Source of the DNA: Egicoccus halophilus
GTDB taxonomy: Bacteria > Actinomycetota > Nitriliruptoria > Nitriliruptorales > Nitriliruptoraceae
Reading direction: 5' to 3'
DNA: 64,000 nucleotides
Assembly: GCF_004300825.1 (NCBI RefSeq)
Contig: NZ_CP036250.1
Span: forward strand, 3,731,001 to 3,795,000
The translations under genes were made by a program, and so were the position numbers. Positions within the stretch are counted from its first letter, which is position 1. Each line of letters starts with the position of its first letter. Of this stretch, positions 40,121 through 51,400 are shown one piece after another. Below the pieces are notes generated by a model. That model saw only the letters and a list, made by a program, of their open reading frames with translations, was not told where the DNA came from and searched no databases.

Positions 40121-40812
40121 ACCACCACGCCACCACCGATCCCTCGACCGTGCCACCGTCCGGCCGCGACGCCGTGCGCGCCGCCGGCGACGGCCTGACC
40201 GCCCTGGGGCTCGTCCTGGTCGCCTCCGGGCTGTGGGCCGGCCTCGCCGCGCTCGAGGTCCTGCCACCGGGCACCGGCTCGTGGTGGCCGGTGCTGCTGC
40301 TGGCCGCGGCCGGCTGGCTGGCGGGCCGCGGCCGACGGAGCGCGGCCGGGACCATGGCCGTCGTCGGCACGGTCCTGCTGGTGGTCACCAACGTCCCCGG
40401 CGAGTACCTCTGGCCGGCGTCGCTGATCGCACTGGGCGTCCTGGTCATCGCGGGCGCCGCCCGCGGACGACGCCTGCTGCACGACTTCCCCGGCGTGTCC
40501 GGCATCGCCCTGTTCGACGACCGCGAGGTCGAGGTCGCCGACGGCGCGCCCCTGCAGCCGCTGGTGGCCGTCTTCGGCGAGACCTCGGCCGACCTGCACG
40601 GCCTGCCTGCCGGCGACGAGGTCGTCAACTGCGTCGCGGTGTTCGGCAGCACGACGCTGACCGTGCCGCGCGACGTCGACGTGGAGGTCCGACCGCTGGC
40701 GGTGTTCGGCGACGTGCGTACGCCGGTCCCCACCACGGGCACCCCGGCGCGCGGCGTGGTCCGGGTCCGCGGAACGGCCGTGTTCGGCGACGTCAGGATC
40801 CGACGCGCCTGA
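40117..40812 (+). CDS. LiaF-like membrane protein 2
   Basis: This 231-residue paralogue of the preceding protein has four helices (ALGLVLVASGLWAGLAAL, WWPVLLLAAAGWLAG, MAVVGTVLLVVTNV, ASLIALGVLVIAGAA). Its C-terminal LiaF-type domain repeats LVAVFGETSADL, VAVFGSTTLTV, LAVFGDVRTPV and TAVFGDVRIRR. Start and stop overlap by ATGA with gene 1, so the pair is translated together and may form a hetero-oligomer. The operon ends at the 11-bp hairpin at 40827. An envelope-stress role is inferred from LiaF homologues. Confidence 0.75.
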   Translation: MNHHATTDPSTVPPSGRDAVRAAGDGLTALGLVLVASGLWAGLAALEVLPPGTGSWWPVLLLAAAGWLAGRGRRSAAGTMAVVGTVLLVVTNVPGEYLWPASLIALGVLVIAGAARGRRLLHDFPGVSGIALFDDREVEVADGAPLQPLVAVFGETSADLHGLPAGDEVVNCVAVFGSTTLTVPRDVDVEVRPLAVFGDVRTPVPTTGTPARGVVRVRGTAVFGDVRIRRA

Positions 40813-40826
40813 CGCCGTCGCGGTCC

Positions 40827-40856
40827 GGGGTTTCCCGCGTCTGGCCGGGAAACCCC
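40827..40856. terminator. Bidirectional hairpin terminator
   Basis: GGGGTTTCCCG and its complement form a perfect 11-bp stem with an 8-nt loop between the converging liaF-like and ettA genes. The stem itself supplies short T and A runs. Confidence 0.7.
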
Positions 40857-40871
40857 GTCGACGGCCCTGCG

Positions 40872-42584
<1,713 letters not shown>

Positions 42585-42676
42585 GCGGCAGCCTCCAGCG
42601 GGTGCGTCGGGTTGAGGGAATGCGTTGCCACGCAGGGTAGAGGGCGCGCAGCGGCTGTCGCGGCGGCCGCCCGGCG

Positions 42677-43771
42677 TCAGGAGGTGCCGAGGCGGGCGTC
42701 GGGATGCAGGTCGGGGTCCAGGCGAGCGTCGAGCGCGGCCCCGGCCAGCGCCTCACCGAGCGCCGGCGCCTGCTTGAACAGGTTGTGCCCGGCGAGCAGC
42801 GACACGCCATCGACCTGCCACACCGCCACGCCGTCGTCGCTCCAGGGCAGCGCGGTCACCCAGCAGTGCTTGACCTCGGTCGGGTCGGGGTCGAGACCCG
42901 GCAACGCCCGGCGGACGTAGTCGCGGACCCGCTCGTCGTGTGCGGCGAGCTCGGCCGGATCCACCACGCTGAGGTCCTCGCGGACGGCGGCGGTCTCCCC
43001 GAGCCCGACCGCGTAGGCGCGGTTGCCCGGGGCCGCCGCCGCGTACACGCCGGTCTCCCCGAAGGCGCCGCTGGAGTCCTGCAGGCAGGCGAGGTGCGTC
43101 GGCGGCTCGCCGCGCACGGCGAACGTCGAGCGGACGTGGACCTGTAGGTCGACCGGGATGCTGACGCCGAGTTGCCGGGCCAGGGGTGCCGTGCCGGCAC
43201 CGGCGCACACCACGACGGCGTCGAAGCGCGCGGTCGTCTCGGCCGCGCGGACCTCGGCACCCCCCGCGACCGATCGCAGCGTCAGCACCTCCTCGCGGAC
43301 GAGCTCGTCCCGCAGCTCGTGCGCCAACGCGCCGATGGTCTCGCGCGTGCGGATCGCGCCACCCTCGGCGTCGAACATGGCCGGTCCCAGCTCCCCGTCG
43401 GGCGCCGCAGTCAACAGCGGCAGGCGCCGGGCCACCTCGTCGGCGTCGACCGGGCGGGCGTCGACGCCGGCCTGCTCGAGCAGCGGCAGGCGATGCTCGA
43501 CCGCCGGTCCGAGTGCGACGGCACCGTCCCGCGAGATGCACTCGATCCCGAAGCGCTCCTCCCAGGCGGCGTACACCGCGCGGCTGCGCCGGGCCCAGGC
43601 CACCAGGCGGGGATCGTCGTGCCCGTGACGGAACAGTCGCGACCGGCCGCCGGACTGGCCCTGCCCCGGGTCGCCGAGCTCGAAGACGCGCACCTCGGCC
43701 CCGCGGTCGCGCAGCGCCAGCGCGGCCGACAACCCGACGATGCCCGCACCGACCACTGCCACCCGTGCCAC
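42677..43771 (-). CDS. FAD-dependent amine/amino acid oxidoreductase (DAO family)
   Basis: This 364-residue protein starts with a Rossmann FAD motif (VAVVGAGIVGLSAALALRDRGAEVRVFE). It continues with the DAO pattern: QSGGRSRLFRHGH (the sarcosine oxidase-like region for FAD attachment), FDAVVVCAGAGTAPLARQLG and the C-terminal VDGVSLLAGHNLFKQAPALGEALA. It most resembles monomeric sarcosine oxidase-type enzymes that oxidise N-methyl or secondary amines and release H2O2. GTG 43771 has GAGAGGAG 3 nt upstream; GTG 43762 is an alternative. It lies 73 nt downstream of ehuA on the same strand, so it may use a solute brought in by that importer. Confidence 0.8.
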   Translation of the reverse strand: MARVAVVGAGIVGLSAALALRDRGAEVRVFELGDPGQGQSGGRSRLFRHGHDDPRLVAWARRSRAVYAAWEERFGIECISRDGAVALGPAVEHRLPLLEQAGVDARPVDADEVARRLPLLTAAPDGELGPAMFDAEGGAIRTRETIGALAHELRDELVREEVLTLRSVAGGAEVRAAETTARFDAVVVCAGAGTAPLARQLGVSIPVDLQVHVRSTFAVRGEPPTHLACLQDSSGAFGETGVYAAAAPGNRAYAVGLGETAAVREDLSVVDPAELAAHDERVRDYVRRALPGLDPDPTEVKHCWVTALPWSDDGVAVWQVDGVSLLAGHNLFKQAPALGEALAGAALDARLDPDLHPDARLGTS

Positions 43772-43844
43772 GCGCGCTCCTCTCCCTCGACGGCGGTCGA
43801 CGGTAGGCGCGGTGACGGCCGACCGGCGCCGGCCGGCCCGTCCG

Positions 43845-44627
43845 TCAGTGCTCGAAGACGGCGCCGAGGAAGTCCTTGGTGCGCTGCTCCTGCGGATCAC
43901 GCAGGACCTGGCTCGGCGGCCCGGACTCCAGGATCCGGCCCTGGTCGAACATCACGACCCGGTCGGCGACCTCGCTCGCGAACCCCATCTCGTGGGTCAC
44001 GAGCATCATGGTCGTGCTGCCCTCCTCGGCGATGTCGCGCAGGACGTTGAGCACCTCGCCGACCAGCTCCGGGTCGAGCGCGGAGGTCACCTCGTCGAAC
44101 AGCATCACGGCCGGCTCGGTCGCCAGCGAGCGCGCGATCGCCACCCGCTGCTTCTGCCCACCCGAGAGTTGCCCCGGGGTCTGGTTGGCGGCATGGGCCA
44201 GGCCGACCTTGTCGAGCAGCGCCATCGCCCGCTCCCGTGCCTCGTCCTTGGAGCGGCCGTGGACCTTGACGGGCGCCAGCATGATGTTCTCGAGCGCACT
44301 CATGTGCGGGAACAGGTTGAAGTGCTGGAACACCATGCCGATGTCGGAGCGCACGGAGCGGATGTGCTTCTCCCCCGCGGGTCGCAGCTGCCCCCCGCGC
44401 TCGTCGTGGTAGAGCTGACGATCGCCGACCTGCACCGTGCCGTCGTCGGGGCGTTCCAGGGTCATGCAGACCCGCAGGATCGTGGTCTTGCCGGATCCGC
44501 TGGGCCCGATGATCACGACCCGCTCGCCCGGCTCGACGTCGAGGTCGAGGTCGTCGAGCACGACGTTGTCGCCGAAGGCCTTGCGCACGCCACGCATGCG
44601 GACGGCCGCGGCTCCCTTGTCAGACAC
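43845..44627 (-). CDS. ehuA: Ectoine/hydroxyectoine ABC transporter ATP-binding protein EhuA
   Basis: This 260-residue polar amino acid family ATPase has Walker [14 protein letters not shown]-loop FQHFNLF, signature [17 protein letters not shown], Walker [13 protein letters not shown] and the H-loop THEMGFA. It energises import with the two permeases encoded upstream. The start is ambiguous: GTG 44627 overlaps the permease stop by GTGTCTGA and is preferred, while TTG 44639 would add four residues. The Ehu assignment rests mainly on the EhuB and EhuD homologues in the operon; a general amino acid importer is the alternative. Confidence 0.82.
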   Translation of the reverse strand: MSDKGAAAVRMRGVRKAFGDNVVLDDLDLDVEPGERVVIIGPSGSGKTTILRVCMTLERPDDGTVQVGDRQLYHDERGGQLRPAGEKHIRSVRSDIGMVFQHFNLFPHMSALENIMLAPVKVHGRSKDEARERAMALLDKVGLAHAANQTPGQLSGGQKQRVAIARSLATEPAVMLFDEVTSALDPELVGEVLNVLRDIAEEGSTTMMLVTHEMGFASEVADRVVMFDQGRILESGPPSQVLRDPQEQRTKDFLGAVFEH

Positions 44628-45486
44628 GTTCGTAGCCAATGCGGCGCTCCAGACGTCGGACCAGCCAGGCGGCCGGGATGCTGACCAGCAGGAAGCACAG
44701 CCCGATGATCAGGTAGGGCTCGACGGGCCGGAAGTCCCGGCCGGCGGTGGTGTTGGCGAAGAACAGCACGCCCGTGACCTGGATCGCGGACCCCAGGGGG
44801 GCGTCCTTGAACCCGGCCACGAGGAAGTTGCCCAGGGCCGGGAGCACGTTGGGGATCGCCTGGGGCAGCACGACCCGCATCCAGGTGACCGCGGGGCTCA
44901 GGCTCAGCGCGGTCGCGGCCTCCCACTGCCCCTTGGGCACGCTGTTGATACCGGCCCGGTAGGCCTCCGAGCAGTAGGTCGCGTAGTGCACTCCGAGACC
45001 GAGCACGATGGTCTGCATCGGCGAGAGCGTCACGCCGAGCTCGGGGAGGGCGAAGAACAGGAAGAACAACTGCACCAGCAGCGGCGTGCTGCGGACGAAC
45101 TCGATGAAGGCGGCGAACGGCCAGCTCAGCAACCGGCTGCGGGCACGCCGGCCGAGCGCCAGCACCAGGCCCAGGACGGCGGCGAAGGCGAAACCCGTCA
45201 CGGCGCTGAACGCGGTGACCGTCAGCGCATTGAGGGCGTCGGGGACCAGCGACCAGGCGTAGGCCGGGTCGAAGGCGAGGTCCGGGTCACCGAGGACGTC
45301 ACCGCCCCGGAACCGCAGGCGCCGGGTCCCCAGTCGCGCCAGCACGAGGTAGAGCCCGGCCGCGAGCAGCAGGCCGACGACCAACCTCGGTCGCTGGTAC
45401 CACCGTCGCGGGCCACCGGTCGCGGCATCGGTCGAGCCCGACGGCGGCGTCGGCGGCGTCGAGGTGGAGGTGGTCGTGGAGCTCAT
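44620..45486 (-). CDS. ehuD: Ectoine/hydroxyectoine ABC transporter permease EhuD
   Basis: This 288-residue permease has a disordered Thr/Ser/Pro N-terminus, five or more helices and the EAA-type coupling loop ([26 protein letters not shown]). EhuD-like elements are [43 protein letters not shown] and [18 protein letters not shown]. It pairs with EhuC to form the channel. ATG 45486 overlaps the ehuC stop (ATGA), and its own end overlaps ehuA, so all three are translationally coupled. Confidence 0.82.
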   Translation of the reverse strand: MSSTTTSTSTPPTPPSGSTDAATGGPRRWYQRPRLVVGLLLAAGLYLVLARLGTRRLRFRGGDVLGDPDLAFDPAYAWSLVPDALNALTVTAFSAVTGFAFAAVLGLVLALGRRARSRLLSWPFAAFIEFVRSTPLLVQLFFLFFALPELGVTLSPMQTIVLGLGVHYATYCSEAYRAGINSVPKGQWEAATALSLSPAVTWMRVVLPQAIPNVLPALGNFLVAGFKDAPLGSAIQVTGVLFFANTTAGRDFRPVEPYLIIGLCFLLVSIPAAWLVRRLERRIGYERV

Positions 45487-46190
45487 GTGACCGCCTTCAG
45501 GGTGTCGGCCTGGTCGGGACCCGCCGCACGCGACTCGAAGCGCCGGTCCACGCGGGACTCGGCGAGACGGAACAGGCCGTTGATGAGCTGGGAGAGCACG
45601 AAGTAGGCGATCAGCACGTTGAGGAACAACACGACCGTGTCGACCCGCTGACGCATCTGGTTCGCGATCGCCAACAGGTCACCGAGCCCGATCAGCGACA
45701 CGAGCGCCGTCCCCTTGAGGATCTCGATGGTGAGATTGCCCATCGGCGGCAGGATCACCCGGAGCGCCTGCGGCAGGATCACGTGGCGCAGGCGCTGCGT
45801 CTCGCTGAGATTGAGCGCGATCGAGGCCTCGGTCTGCCCGCGCGGGACGGCGAGGATCGCCCCGCGGATGATCTCGGCCCCGTAACCGCCCATGTTGATG
45901 CCGAGTGCGATCGAACCCAGCACCAGCAGGTTGCGCTGCTCGACCCCGAACAGGATGGGGATGGCGTACGCCATGACGAACAGCAGGATGATCGAGGAGA
46001 TCCCACGCGCGAACTCCACGAACACCAGGGCGGCGCCACGGACCCAGGGGCGTTGCGACAGGCGAGCCACGCCGACGAGCAGCGACAGCACGATGCCGAG
46101 CGCGAACGAGGCACCCAGGATGCGCACCGTCATCAGGAAGCCGGCGAACAGGCGCTCGTACTGGCCGGGGGTGAGCAGGAAGTCGTCCAC
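45483..46190 (-). CDS. ehuC: Ectoine/hydroxyectoine ABC transporter permease EhuC
   Basis: This 235-residue His/Glu/Gln-type permease has about five helices (FLMTVRILGASFALGIVLSLL, SIILLFVMAYAIPILFG, YFVLSQLINGLF). The coupling loop is GQTEASIALNLSETQRLRHVILPQALRVILPPMGN, followed by EILKGTALVSLIGLGDLL. Position and family fit the second membrane subunit of the Ehu importer. It starts 78 nt after the binding-protein gene and overlaps ehuD by ATGA. Confidence 0.8.
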   Translation of the reverse strand: MDDFLLTPGQYERLFAGFLMTVRILGASFALGIVLSLLVGVARLSQRPWVRGAALVFVEFARGISSIILLFVMAYAIPILFGVEQRNLLVLGSIALGINMGGYGAEIIRGAILAVPRGQTEASIALNLSETQRLRHVILPQALRVILPPMGNLTIEILKGTALVSLIGLGDLLAIANQMRQRVDTVVLFLNVLIAYFVLSQLINGLFRLAESRVDRRFESRAAGPDQADTLKAVT

Positions 46191-46268
46191 GGCAGCCCCT
46201 CGGGTCGGCCGGACGGGGCGGCGTACCCGGCGCGCGACCTTCCGGTCACACGCCGGGCACGACCGGTG

Positions 46269-47264
46269 TCAGCCGGCGAGGTCCTCGACGGTCAGTTCCT
46301 GCGCCCGCTCGATGTCCTCCTCGGCGAAGCCGAAGTCGGTGATGATCGGGAGCAGTTCACCCTCGTCCTGCAGGCGGTTGAGCTCGTCGTTGAACGCGTC
46401 GCGGAACTCCTGGTCGTCGTTGCGGAAGCCGTAGCCACCGCAGCCCAGGATCTCCTCACCGTCCTCGTCGAGCGGGAAGAACGACTCGGTCGCCTCGAAG
46501 CCGTCCATGTCCTCGACCTGCGTCAGCACGGTCAGCGTCGTGCCGATGACGGCGTCGACGCGGCCGGCCTGCAACGCCTCGTACTGGGCGTTGACGTCGG
46601 AGAAGAACTCGATCTGGTCGTCGGGCACCCCGGCGGTGTCGGCATAGCCCTCCTCGACGGCCCCGGACAGGATCGCCAGCGTCACGTCGGGGTTGTCGGC
46701 GACCGACTGCAGGTCCGAGATGTCCTGCGGATTGCCCTCCGGCACCGCGAACGCCTCACCGACGCAGTAATCGGGGTCGGAGAACAGGATCTGCTGGGCA
46801 CGGTCCGGGTTGATGTACATCCCGGCGGTGATCATGTCGAACTGCCCGGCCTGGAGCCCGGCGATCAGGGACTCGAAGGCGACGACCTGGGCGTCGATCT
46901 CCTCGATGCCGAGCTCCTCCAGGACCCGGCGAGCGACCTCCGGGGCCTGCCCGGTGACGTTGCCGTCGTCGTCGACGTAGCCGTAGGGCTCCTCGTCGGC
47001 GATCCCGACGCGGACGACGCCGGCCTCCTGCAGTTCGGCGAGCAGGTCACCGCCCGCGGTGGTCTCCCCCGTCGCGCCGTCGTCGGCCCCGTCGTCCGTA
47101 CCGTCGGTGGTCTCGTCGGTGGTGGTGTCCTCGGTGCCCTCGTCACCGCCGACCTGTGGGGTGTCGTCGGTGACGTCGTCGCCACCGCAGGCGGTGACGA
47201 CCAGCGCCAGTGCGGCGACGGAGGCGAACACGCGCCTTCGGAACGTCTTGCTCGCGTACGACAT
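46269..47264 (-). CDS. ehuB: Ectoine/hydroxyectoine-binding lipoprotein EhuB
   Basis: This 331-residue solute-binding protein has a lipoprotein signal (RVFASVAALALVVTAC). An acidic Thr/Asp linker of about 50 residues follows (EDTTTDETTDGTDD), then the binding fold. EhuB-like blocks are GVVRVGIADEEPYGYVDDDGNVTGQAPEVAR, FESLIAGLQAGQFDMITAGMYINPDRAQQ, PDYCVGEAFAVPEGNPQDI and LSGAVEEGYADTAGVPDDQ. The importer captures ectoines as compatible solutes or nutrients in salty habitats. GAGGAG lies 8 nt before ATG 47264. It is the first gene of the operon; a -10-like TATCGT lies upstream. Confidence 0.85.
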   Translation of the reverse strand: MSYASKTFRRRVFASVAALALVVTACGGDDVTDDTPQVGGDEGTEDTTTDETTDGTDDGADDGATGETTAGGDLLAELQEAGVVRVGIADEEPYGYVDDDGNVTGQAPEVARRVLEELGIEEIDAQVVAFESLIAGLQAGQFDMITAGMYINPDRAQQILFSDPDYCVGEAFAVPEGNPQDISDLQSVADNPDVTLAILSGAVEEGYADTAGVPDDQIEFFSDVNAQYEALQAGRVDAVIGTTLTVLTQVEDMDGFEATESFFPLDEDGEEILGCGGYGFRNDDQEFRDAFNDELNRLQDEGELLPIITDFGFAEEDIERAQELTVEDLAG

Positions 47265-47496
47265 GGTTGTGCTCCTCGTCGGGGACGTCCACGCCGGTGC
47301 GGCACCGTCCCGACCGGCGACCGCGTCCCCCGAAGTCTCCGCGTCCCCGCCGCCGTGCCGCCACCAGCTCTGGTCCGACGATAGGAGCCTGTCGGGTGCC
47401 GATCGCACGACCACCTGTCCGATCGGGAAGTTGCGCTTCCGCCCGCACGTCTGCGGCCTGCCGTCACCCGGTGCACGGCTCGGGCGCGACAGGCCG

Positions 47497-47502
47497 TACC
47501 CT
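47497..47502 (+). promoter_or_regulatory. -10 box TACCCT of a leaderless-type promoter
   Basis: TACCCT ends 8 nt before ATG 47511 and no ribosome-binding site lies between. Confidence 0.5.
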
Positions 47503-47510
47503 CCGCCCCC

Positions 47511-48992
47511 ATGCCTGCTCTCGCCGCCGCCCTGTTGGTCTTCCTCTCCTCCGCCGCCGTGCTGGTCCTCGAGATCCTCGCGGCGCGGCTCCTCGCGCCC
47601 TACGTCGGGGACACGCTGGAGGTCTACACCGCGATCATCGGCACCATCCTGGCCGGGATCGCCTTCGGTTCGTGGTGGGGCGGCCGGTGGGCCGACCGAC
47701 GCGACCCCAACACCCTGATCGGACCGCTGCTGATCGCCGGCGGTGGGCTGTCGTTCCTCACCATCCCGCTCGTCGACCTGCTCGGCACGGGCATGCGGGG
47801 CGCGAACGCGCTCACCACGGTCGTCCTGACGTTCACGGCCTTCTTCGCGCCGGCGGCCGTGCTGACCGCCGTCACGCCGGCCGTCATCAAGTTGCAGCTC
47901 GCCGACCTCGACGAGACGGGGCGCGTCGTCGGACGGCTGTCGGCGATCGGTACGGCCGGCGCGATCATCGGCACGTTCTTCACCGGGTTCCTGCTGGTCG
48001 CGGCCGCGCCGACGCGGCCCTCGATCCGGTTCGTCGGGGTGTTCCTGGTCCTGCTCGGCATCGGGACGCTGGTGTGGCTGCGCGGCACCCGCAGCGCGGT
48101 GAGTGCCACCATGGTGGTCGCGATCGTCGCCGCCGGCGCGCTGTCGTTCGCCGCCCGTCACCCCTGTGACCACGAGTCGGCCTACTACTGCGCGCGGGTC
48201 GAGGTGGATCCCGAACGCCCCACCGGTCGGGCACTGTGGCTGGACACGTTGCGACACAGCTACGTCGACGTCGAGGACCCGACGCACCTCGAGTTCACCT
48301 ACACCCAGTGGTTCGGGGACGCGATCACGGCCGTGGCGCCCGACGGCGAGGCGCTGCGCACCCTGCACGTCGGTGGCGGCGGGTTCACGATGCCGCAGTA
48401 CCTGCGCGTCAGCAATCCGGGCTCGACCTCCACGGTGCTCGAGGTCGACCCGCTGCTCGTGGAGCTGTCGCGTGACGAGCTCGGCCTCGAACTGCGCGAC
48501 GACATCGAGGTCCTCACCGGTGACGCGCGGCTGACCGCGCCACGGGTCGACGCCGGCGCCTACGACCTGGTGATCAACGACGCCTTCGGTGGCGTGTCGG
48601 TCCCCTGGCACCTCGCGACCGTCGAGTTCCTCACCCAGGTCGAGGGCGCGCTGGACGACGAGGGCGTCGTCGTCACCAACGTGATCGACTACGCCGACCG
48701 CGACTTCCTGCGCGCCTACCTCGCCACGACCGCCGCCGTGTTCGACTCCGTCGCGATCATCGGGCGCGAGGACGCGCTCGGCCCCACGGTCCCGGGGCTG
48801 GGCGGCAACTTCGTCGTGCTCGCCTCCGACGCCGCACTGCCGGTGGACGAGCTGCTGGCCGCCAACCGCGCGCGCGGGCAGGTCGACGACGTGCTGCACG
48901 GCACGGACCTGCGCGACTTCGTCGGCGACGCGCCGGTCCTGACCGACGACTTCGCACCGGTCGACCAGCTGCTCACGCCGTTGCCGCAGTAG
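47511..48992 (+). CDS. Fused membrane and spermidine synthase-like protein
   Basis: This 493-residue protein has six or seven N-terminal helices (about 1-205: LAAALLVFLSSAAVLVLEILAARLLAPYVG, with the conserved LEI-AARLLAP start). A Rossmann-type methyltransferase/aminopropyltransferase domain follows: EALRTLHVGGGGFTMPQYL (motif I), TVLEVDPLLVELSRDELGL, VLTGDARL, YDLVINDAFGGVSVPWHLATVEFL. Such fusions are common and are called MFS/spermidine synthase; substrates are unproven and aminopropyl transfer is uncertain. ATG 47511 has no ribosome site and follows TACCCT by 8 nt, so it is probably leaderless. Confidence 0.82.
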   Translation: MPALAAALLVFLSSAAVLVLEILAARLLAPYVGDTLEVYTAIIGTILAGIAFGSWWGGRWADRRDPNTLIGPLLIAGGGLSFLTIPLVDLLGTGMRGANALTTVVLTFTAFFAPAAVLTAVTPAVIKLQLADLDETGRVVGRLSAIGTAGAIIGTFFTGFLLVAAAPTRPSIRFVGVFLVLLGIGTLVWLRGTRSAVSATMVVAIVAAGALSFAARHPCDHESAYYCARVEVDPERPTGRALWLDTLRHSYVDVEDPTHLEFTYTQWFGDAITAVAPDGEALRTLHVGGGGFTMPQYLRVSNPGSTSTVLEVDPLLVELSRDELGLELRDDIEVLTGDARLTAPRVDAGAYDLVINDAFGGVSVPWHLATVEFLTQVEGALDDEGVVVTNVIDYADRDFLRAYLATTAAVFDSVAIIGREDALGPTVPGLGGNFVVLASDAALPVDELLAANRARGQVDDVLHGTDLRDFVGDAPVLTDDFAPVDQLLTPLPQ

Positions 48993-49004
48993 CCGCCGGA
49001 CGCT

Positions 49005-49289
49005 TCAGACCTGCAGGACCTTCAGCAGCTCGCCGACGCGCGAGTCGGCCTCGAGCTCGTGACGCAGCGGTCGGTCGTGGTTGACCTCGTAGCGGTTGCG
49101 CCGGCCGATGCGCTGCCGGTTGACGTAGCCGGCCTCGACGAGGTCGGCGACGATCGACTGCGCGGCGCGCTCGGTGATGCCCACCAGCTCCGCGATGTCG
49201 CGGATGCGTACGTCGGGATCGCGGGAGATGCAGACCAGCGCATGACCGTGATTGGTCAGGAAGGTCCAGTGGCGTTCGTTGGACGGCAC
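49005..49289 (-). CDS. Small winged-helix regulator
   Basis: This 94-residue protein is one DNA-binding domain: WTFLTNHGHALVCISRDPDVRIRDIAELVGITERAAQSIVADLVEAGYVNRQRIGRRNRYEV. This is a widespread actinobacterial family with the TNHG...RDP...GITERAAQ signature, related to MarR/IclR-type domains and without a ligand domain. GTG 49289 lies inside the 3' end of the histidine kinase gene (34-nt overlap in the reading frame of its ATPase part), so the two are co-expressed. The target is unknown. Confidence 0.75.
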   Translation of the reverse strand: MPSNERHWTFLTNHGHALVCISRDPDVRIRDIAELVGITERAAQSIVADLVEAGYVNRQRIGRRNRYEVNHDRPLRHELEADSRVGELLKVLQV

Positions 49290-51128
49290 GGGCCCGGCTC
49301 CGGCGTGGGATCAGGTGGACGGACCAACGCTAGCTGTTGTGCCGCGGTCGCGGGACGGACCTCGACGTCGACGGCGGCGTCGGCGCCGCGCCGTTCCGGC
49401 GGCGCGGCGAGCAGGTGGCGGGGCAGGGACACGACGAACGCGGCTCCTCGCTCGCGGGGCTCCAGCCCGACCTCGCCGCCGTAGTGCTCGACGATGCGAC
49501 GGACCATGCCCAGACCGACGCCGGAGCCAGCAGCGCCCGCGCTGCGTCCGCGCTGGAACAGCCCGAAGATGCGTTCGGCGTCCTCCGTCGCCACGCCACG
49601 GCCGTCGTCGGTGACCCGCAGCTCGACCGCGTCGGCGGTCAACCGGGACGTGACCTGCACCCGCAGATCGTCGCGCCCGCCGTGCTTGACCGCGTTGGTG
49701 ACCAGGTTGTCCAGCACCTGTTCCGCGCGGACGGGGTCGAGCCGGAGCACCGGCAGGTCGGGGGTCGAGGTCGATCCGGGACCGGGGAGCGGTGACGGCG
49801 ACCCGCTCCCGCACCGTGCGCGCGACGCGCGAGAGGTCGACCGGTTCGCTGACCGCCGCGTCCCGACCGAGACGCGCGAGGTCGAGCAGCGCGTCGACCA
49901 GGCCGTTGAGGTACGCACTGCTGGCGGCGATGCCGTCGAGCAGCGGCGCCCGTTCCTCGTCGGTGGCGACGCTGCGCAGCAGGGCGCTGTACCCGCCGAT
50001 GGCGACGGCCGGGCTGCGCAGGTCGTGCGACAGGCCCAGCAGCGTCGCCTCGAGCTCCCGGTTGGCGCGCTCCACCTGCGCGAGCGCGGCGAGGTGCTTG
50101 GCCGCGAGCTCGCTGCGCTCGAGCGCGAGCTGCAACTGCCAGGCGTACGCCGTGGTCAGTTCCCGTTCGTAGTCACCGAAGAACGGGCTGTACGGCGTCA
50201 GGCGAACCACCAGCGTGGCGTTGGTGAGCGGGACGACCTGCGTGCCGACGTGCGGGGAGTCGCCCGCGGCGAGCCGCGCGGCGATCGCCTCGGCTTCGTC
50301 CCGGGACAGCTCCGCGGAGGCGAGCACGTCACCGTCGATGCCGAACACCGCGGTGCCGGCACCGATCTGGCTCGCGAGGATGGGCGCCATCGCCCGCGCC
50401 GCCTCGCCGGGGGTGACGGCCGCGATCAGCTGCTGCTGCATCAACTGGAAGTGGTGCGCGCCCTGCCGCCGCCACCACATGCGAAGCGGCAACGGCGGTG
50501 CGAAGGCCGCGGCCGACAGCGCAGCTGCGGCCAGGCACAGGGCGTTGACGGCCACCTGCGCCGCGGGGCGGGCCGAGCCGACTCCCACCGTGGCGACCAC
50601 GGCCGTCGAGAGCAGGATGAGGCTGACCGCGAGCAGGTGCATCCGCGCCCGCACGACCCGCGACGTCCCCCCCGCACCGAGCAACCGGGCCGCCGCCGCG
50701 GCCGACGGCAGCAGCCAGGCCCCCAGGAACAGCCCGTAGAACACCAGGTCGTTCCCGTCCCGCACCCCGCCGCCGTCGGGCGCAGCGAGCACGAACGCCG
50801 CCGAGACCGTGAGCACCACCGCGGGCCCGAGACGCAGCCAGCGCGGCAGTGGCCCGTCGTCGAAGGACCAGGCGAAGGCCGCCATCAACCACGGGAAGGC
50901 CGCCACCGCGGCGACGGCGAGCCCCTGCGCCACCCAGACGGCGTCGACCACCACGCTGACCCGACCGACGAACAGGCCGACGGCGAGGGCACCGAAGGCG
51001 GTCGCGAGGTGGGCCGCCGGGAGCTGCCGCCGGCGCACGAACTGCCAGGCGGCCGTCACCGCCAGCAGCACGTAAGCCACCGACAGCAGGTCGCGGGACG
51101 TCGTCGCGAGGGCCTCCACCGACTCCAC
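49256..51128 (-). pseudogene. Membrane sensor histidine kinase, interrupted by a frameshift
   Basis: The N-terminal frame (51128 to about 49765) has seven helices (for example VAYVLLAVTAAWQFV, PWLMAAFAWSF), a GAF-like region, a coiled coil and a HisKA site (LLGLSHDLRSPAVAIGGY). The ATPase region continues in another frame (about 49760-49256): EQVLDNLVTNAVKHGG, VTDDGRGVA, GSGVGLGMVRRIVEHYGGEV. The change falls in a run of five G (49760-49764, plus strand); removing one base restores DLDPDLPVLRLDPVRAEQ. It may be a sequencing error, phase variation or true inactivation; intact ATPase codons on both sides favour recent or technical origin. Start uncertain (GTG 51128 or 51119). The divergent receiver gene at 51401 is the likely partner. 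Confidence 0.75.
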
Positions 51129-51273
51129 CGATCCATGGCTGCGCGGACGCGGACCCCGACCCGGCGAGCCGCCCGTGCGCAACGTTTCCGTAACCCCGCG
51201 GCAGGAGCCTGAACAGCCGGATGGAGACCGACCGGTATCCCGATGCCGGACGGCCGGTGGCCGAGAGGTCGGC

Positions 51274-51279
51274 TAGAGT
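51274..51279 (+). promoter_or_regulatory. -10 box TAGAGT upstream of the receiver gene
   Basis: TAGAGT fits the TANNNT form and would start a transcript near 51287 with a leader of about 114 nt before GTG 51401. The 272-nt divergent region also holds the kinase promoter, which I cannot place. Confidence 0.35.
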
Positions 51280-51400
51280 GCCGCAGCACCAGACCGGCGG
51301 TCCGGCTCGCGGCACGTCCGTGGGCTCGGCTACCTTCTGGTCGTCCGACCGCCGTTCAGACCACGAGCGCGCCCACACCATCTCGTCACTGGGTCCCTTC

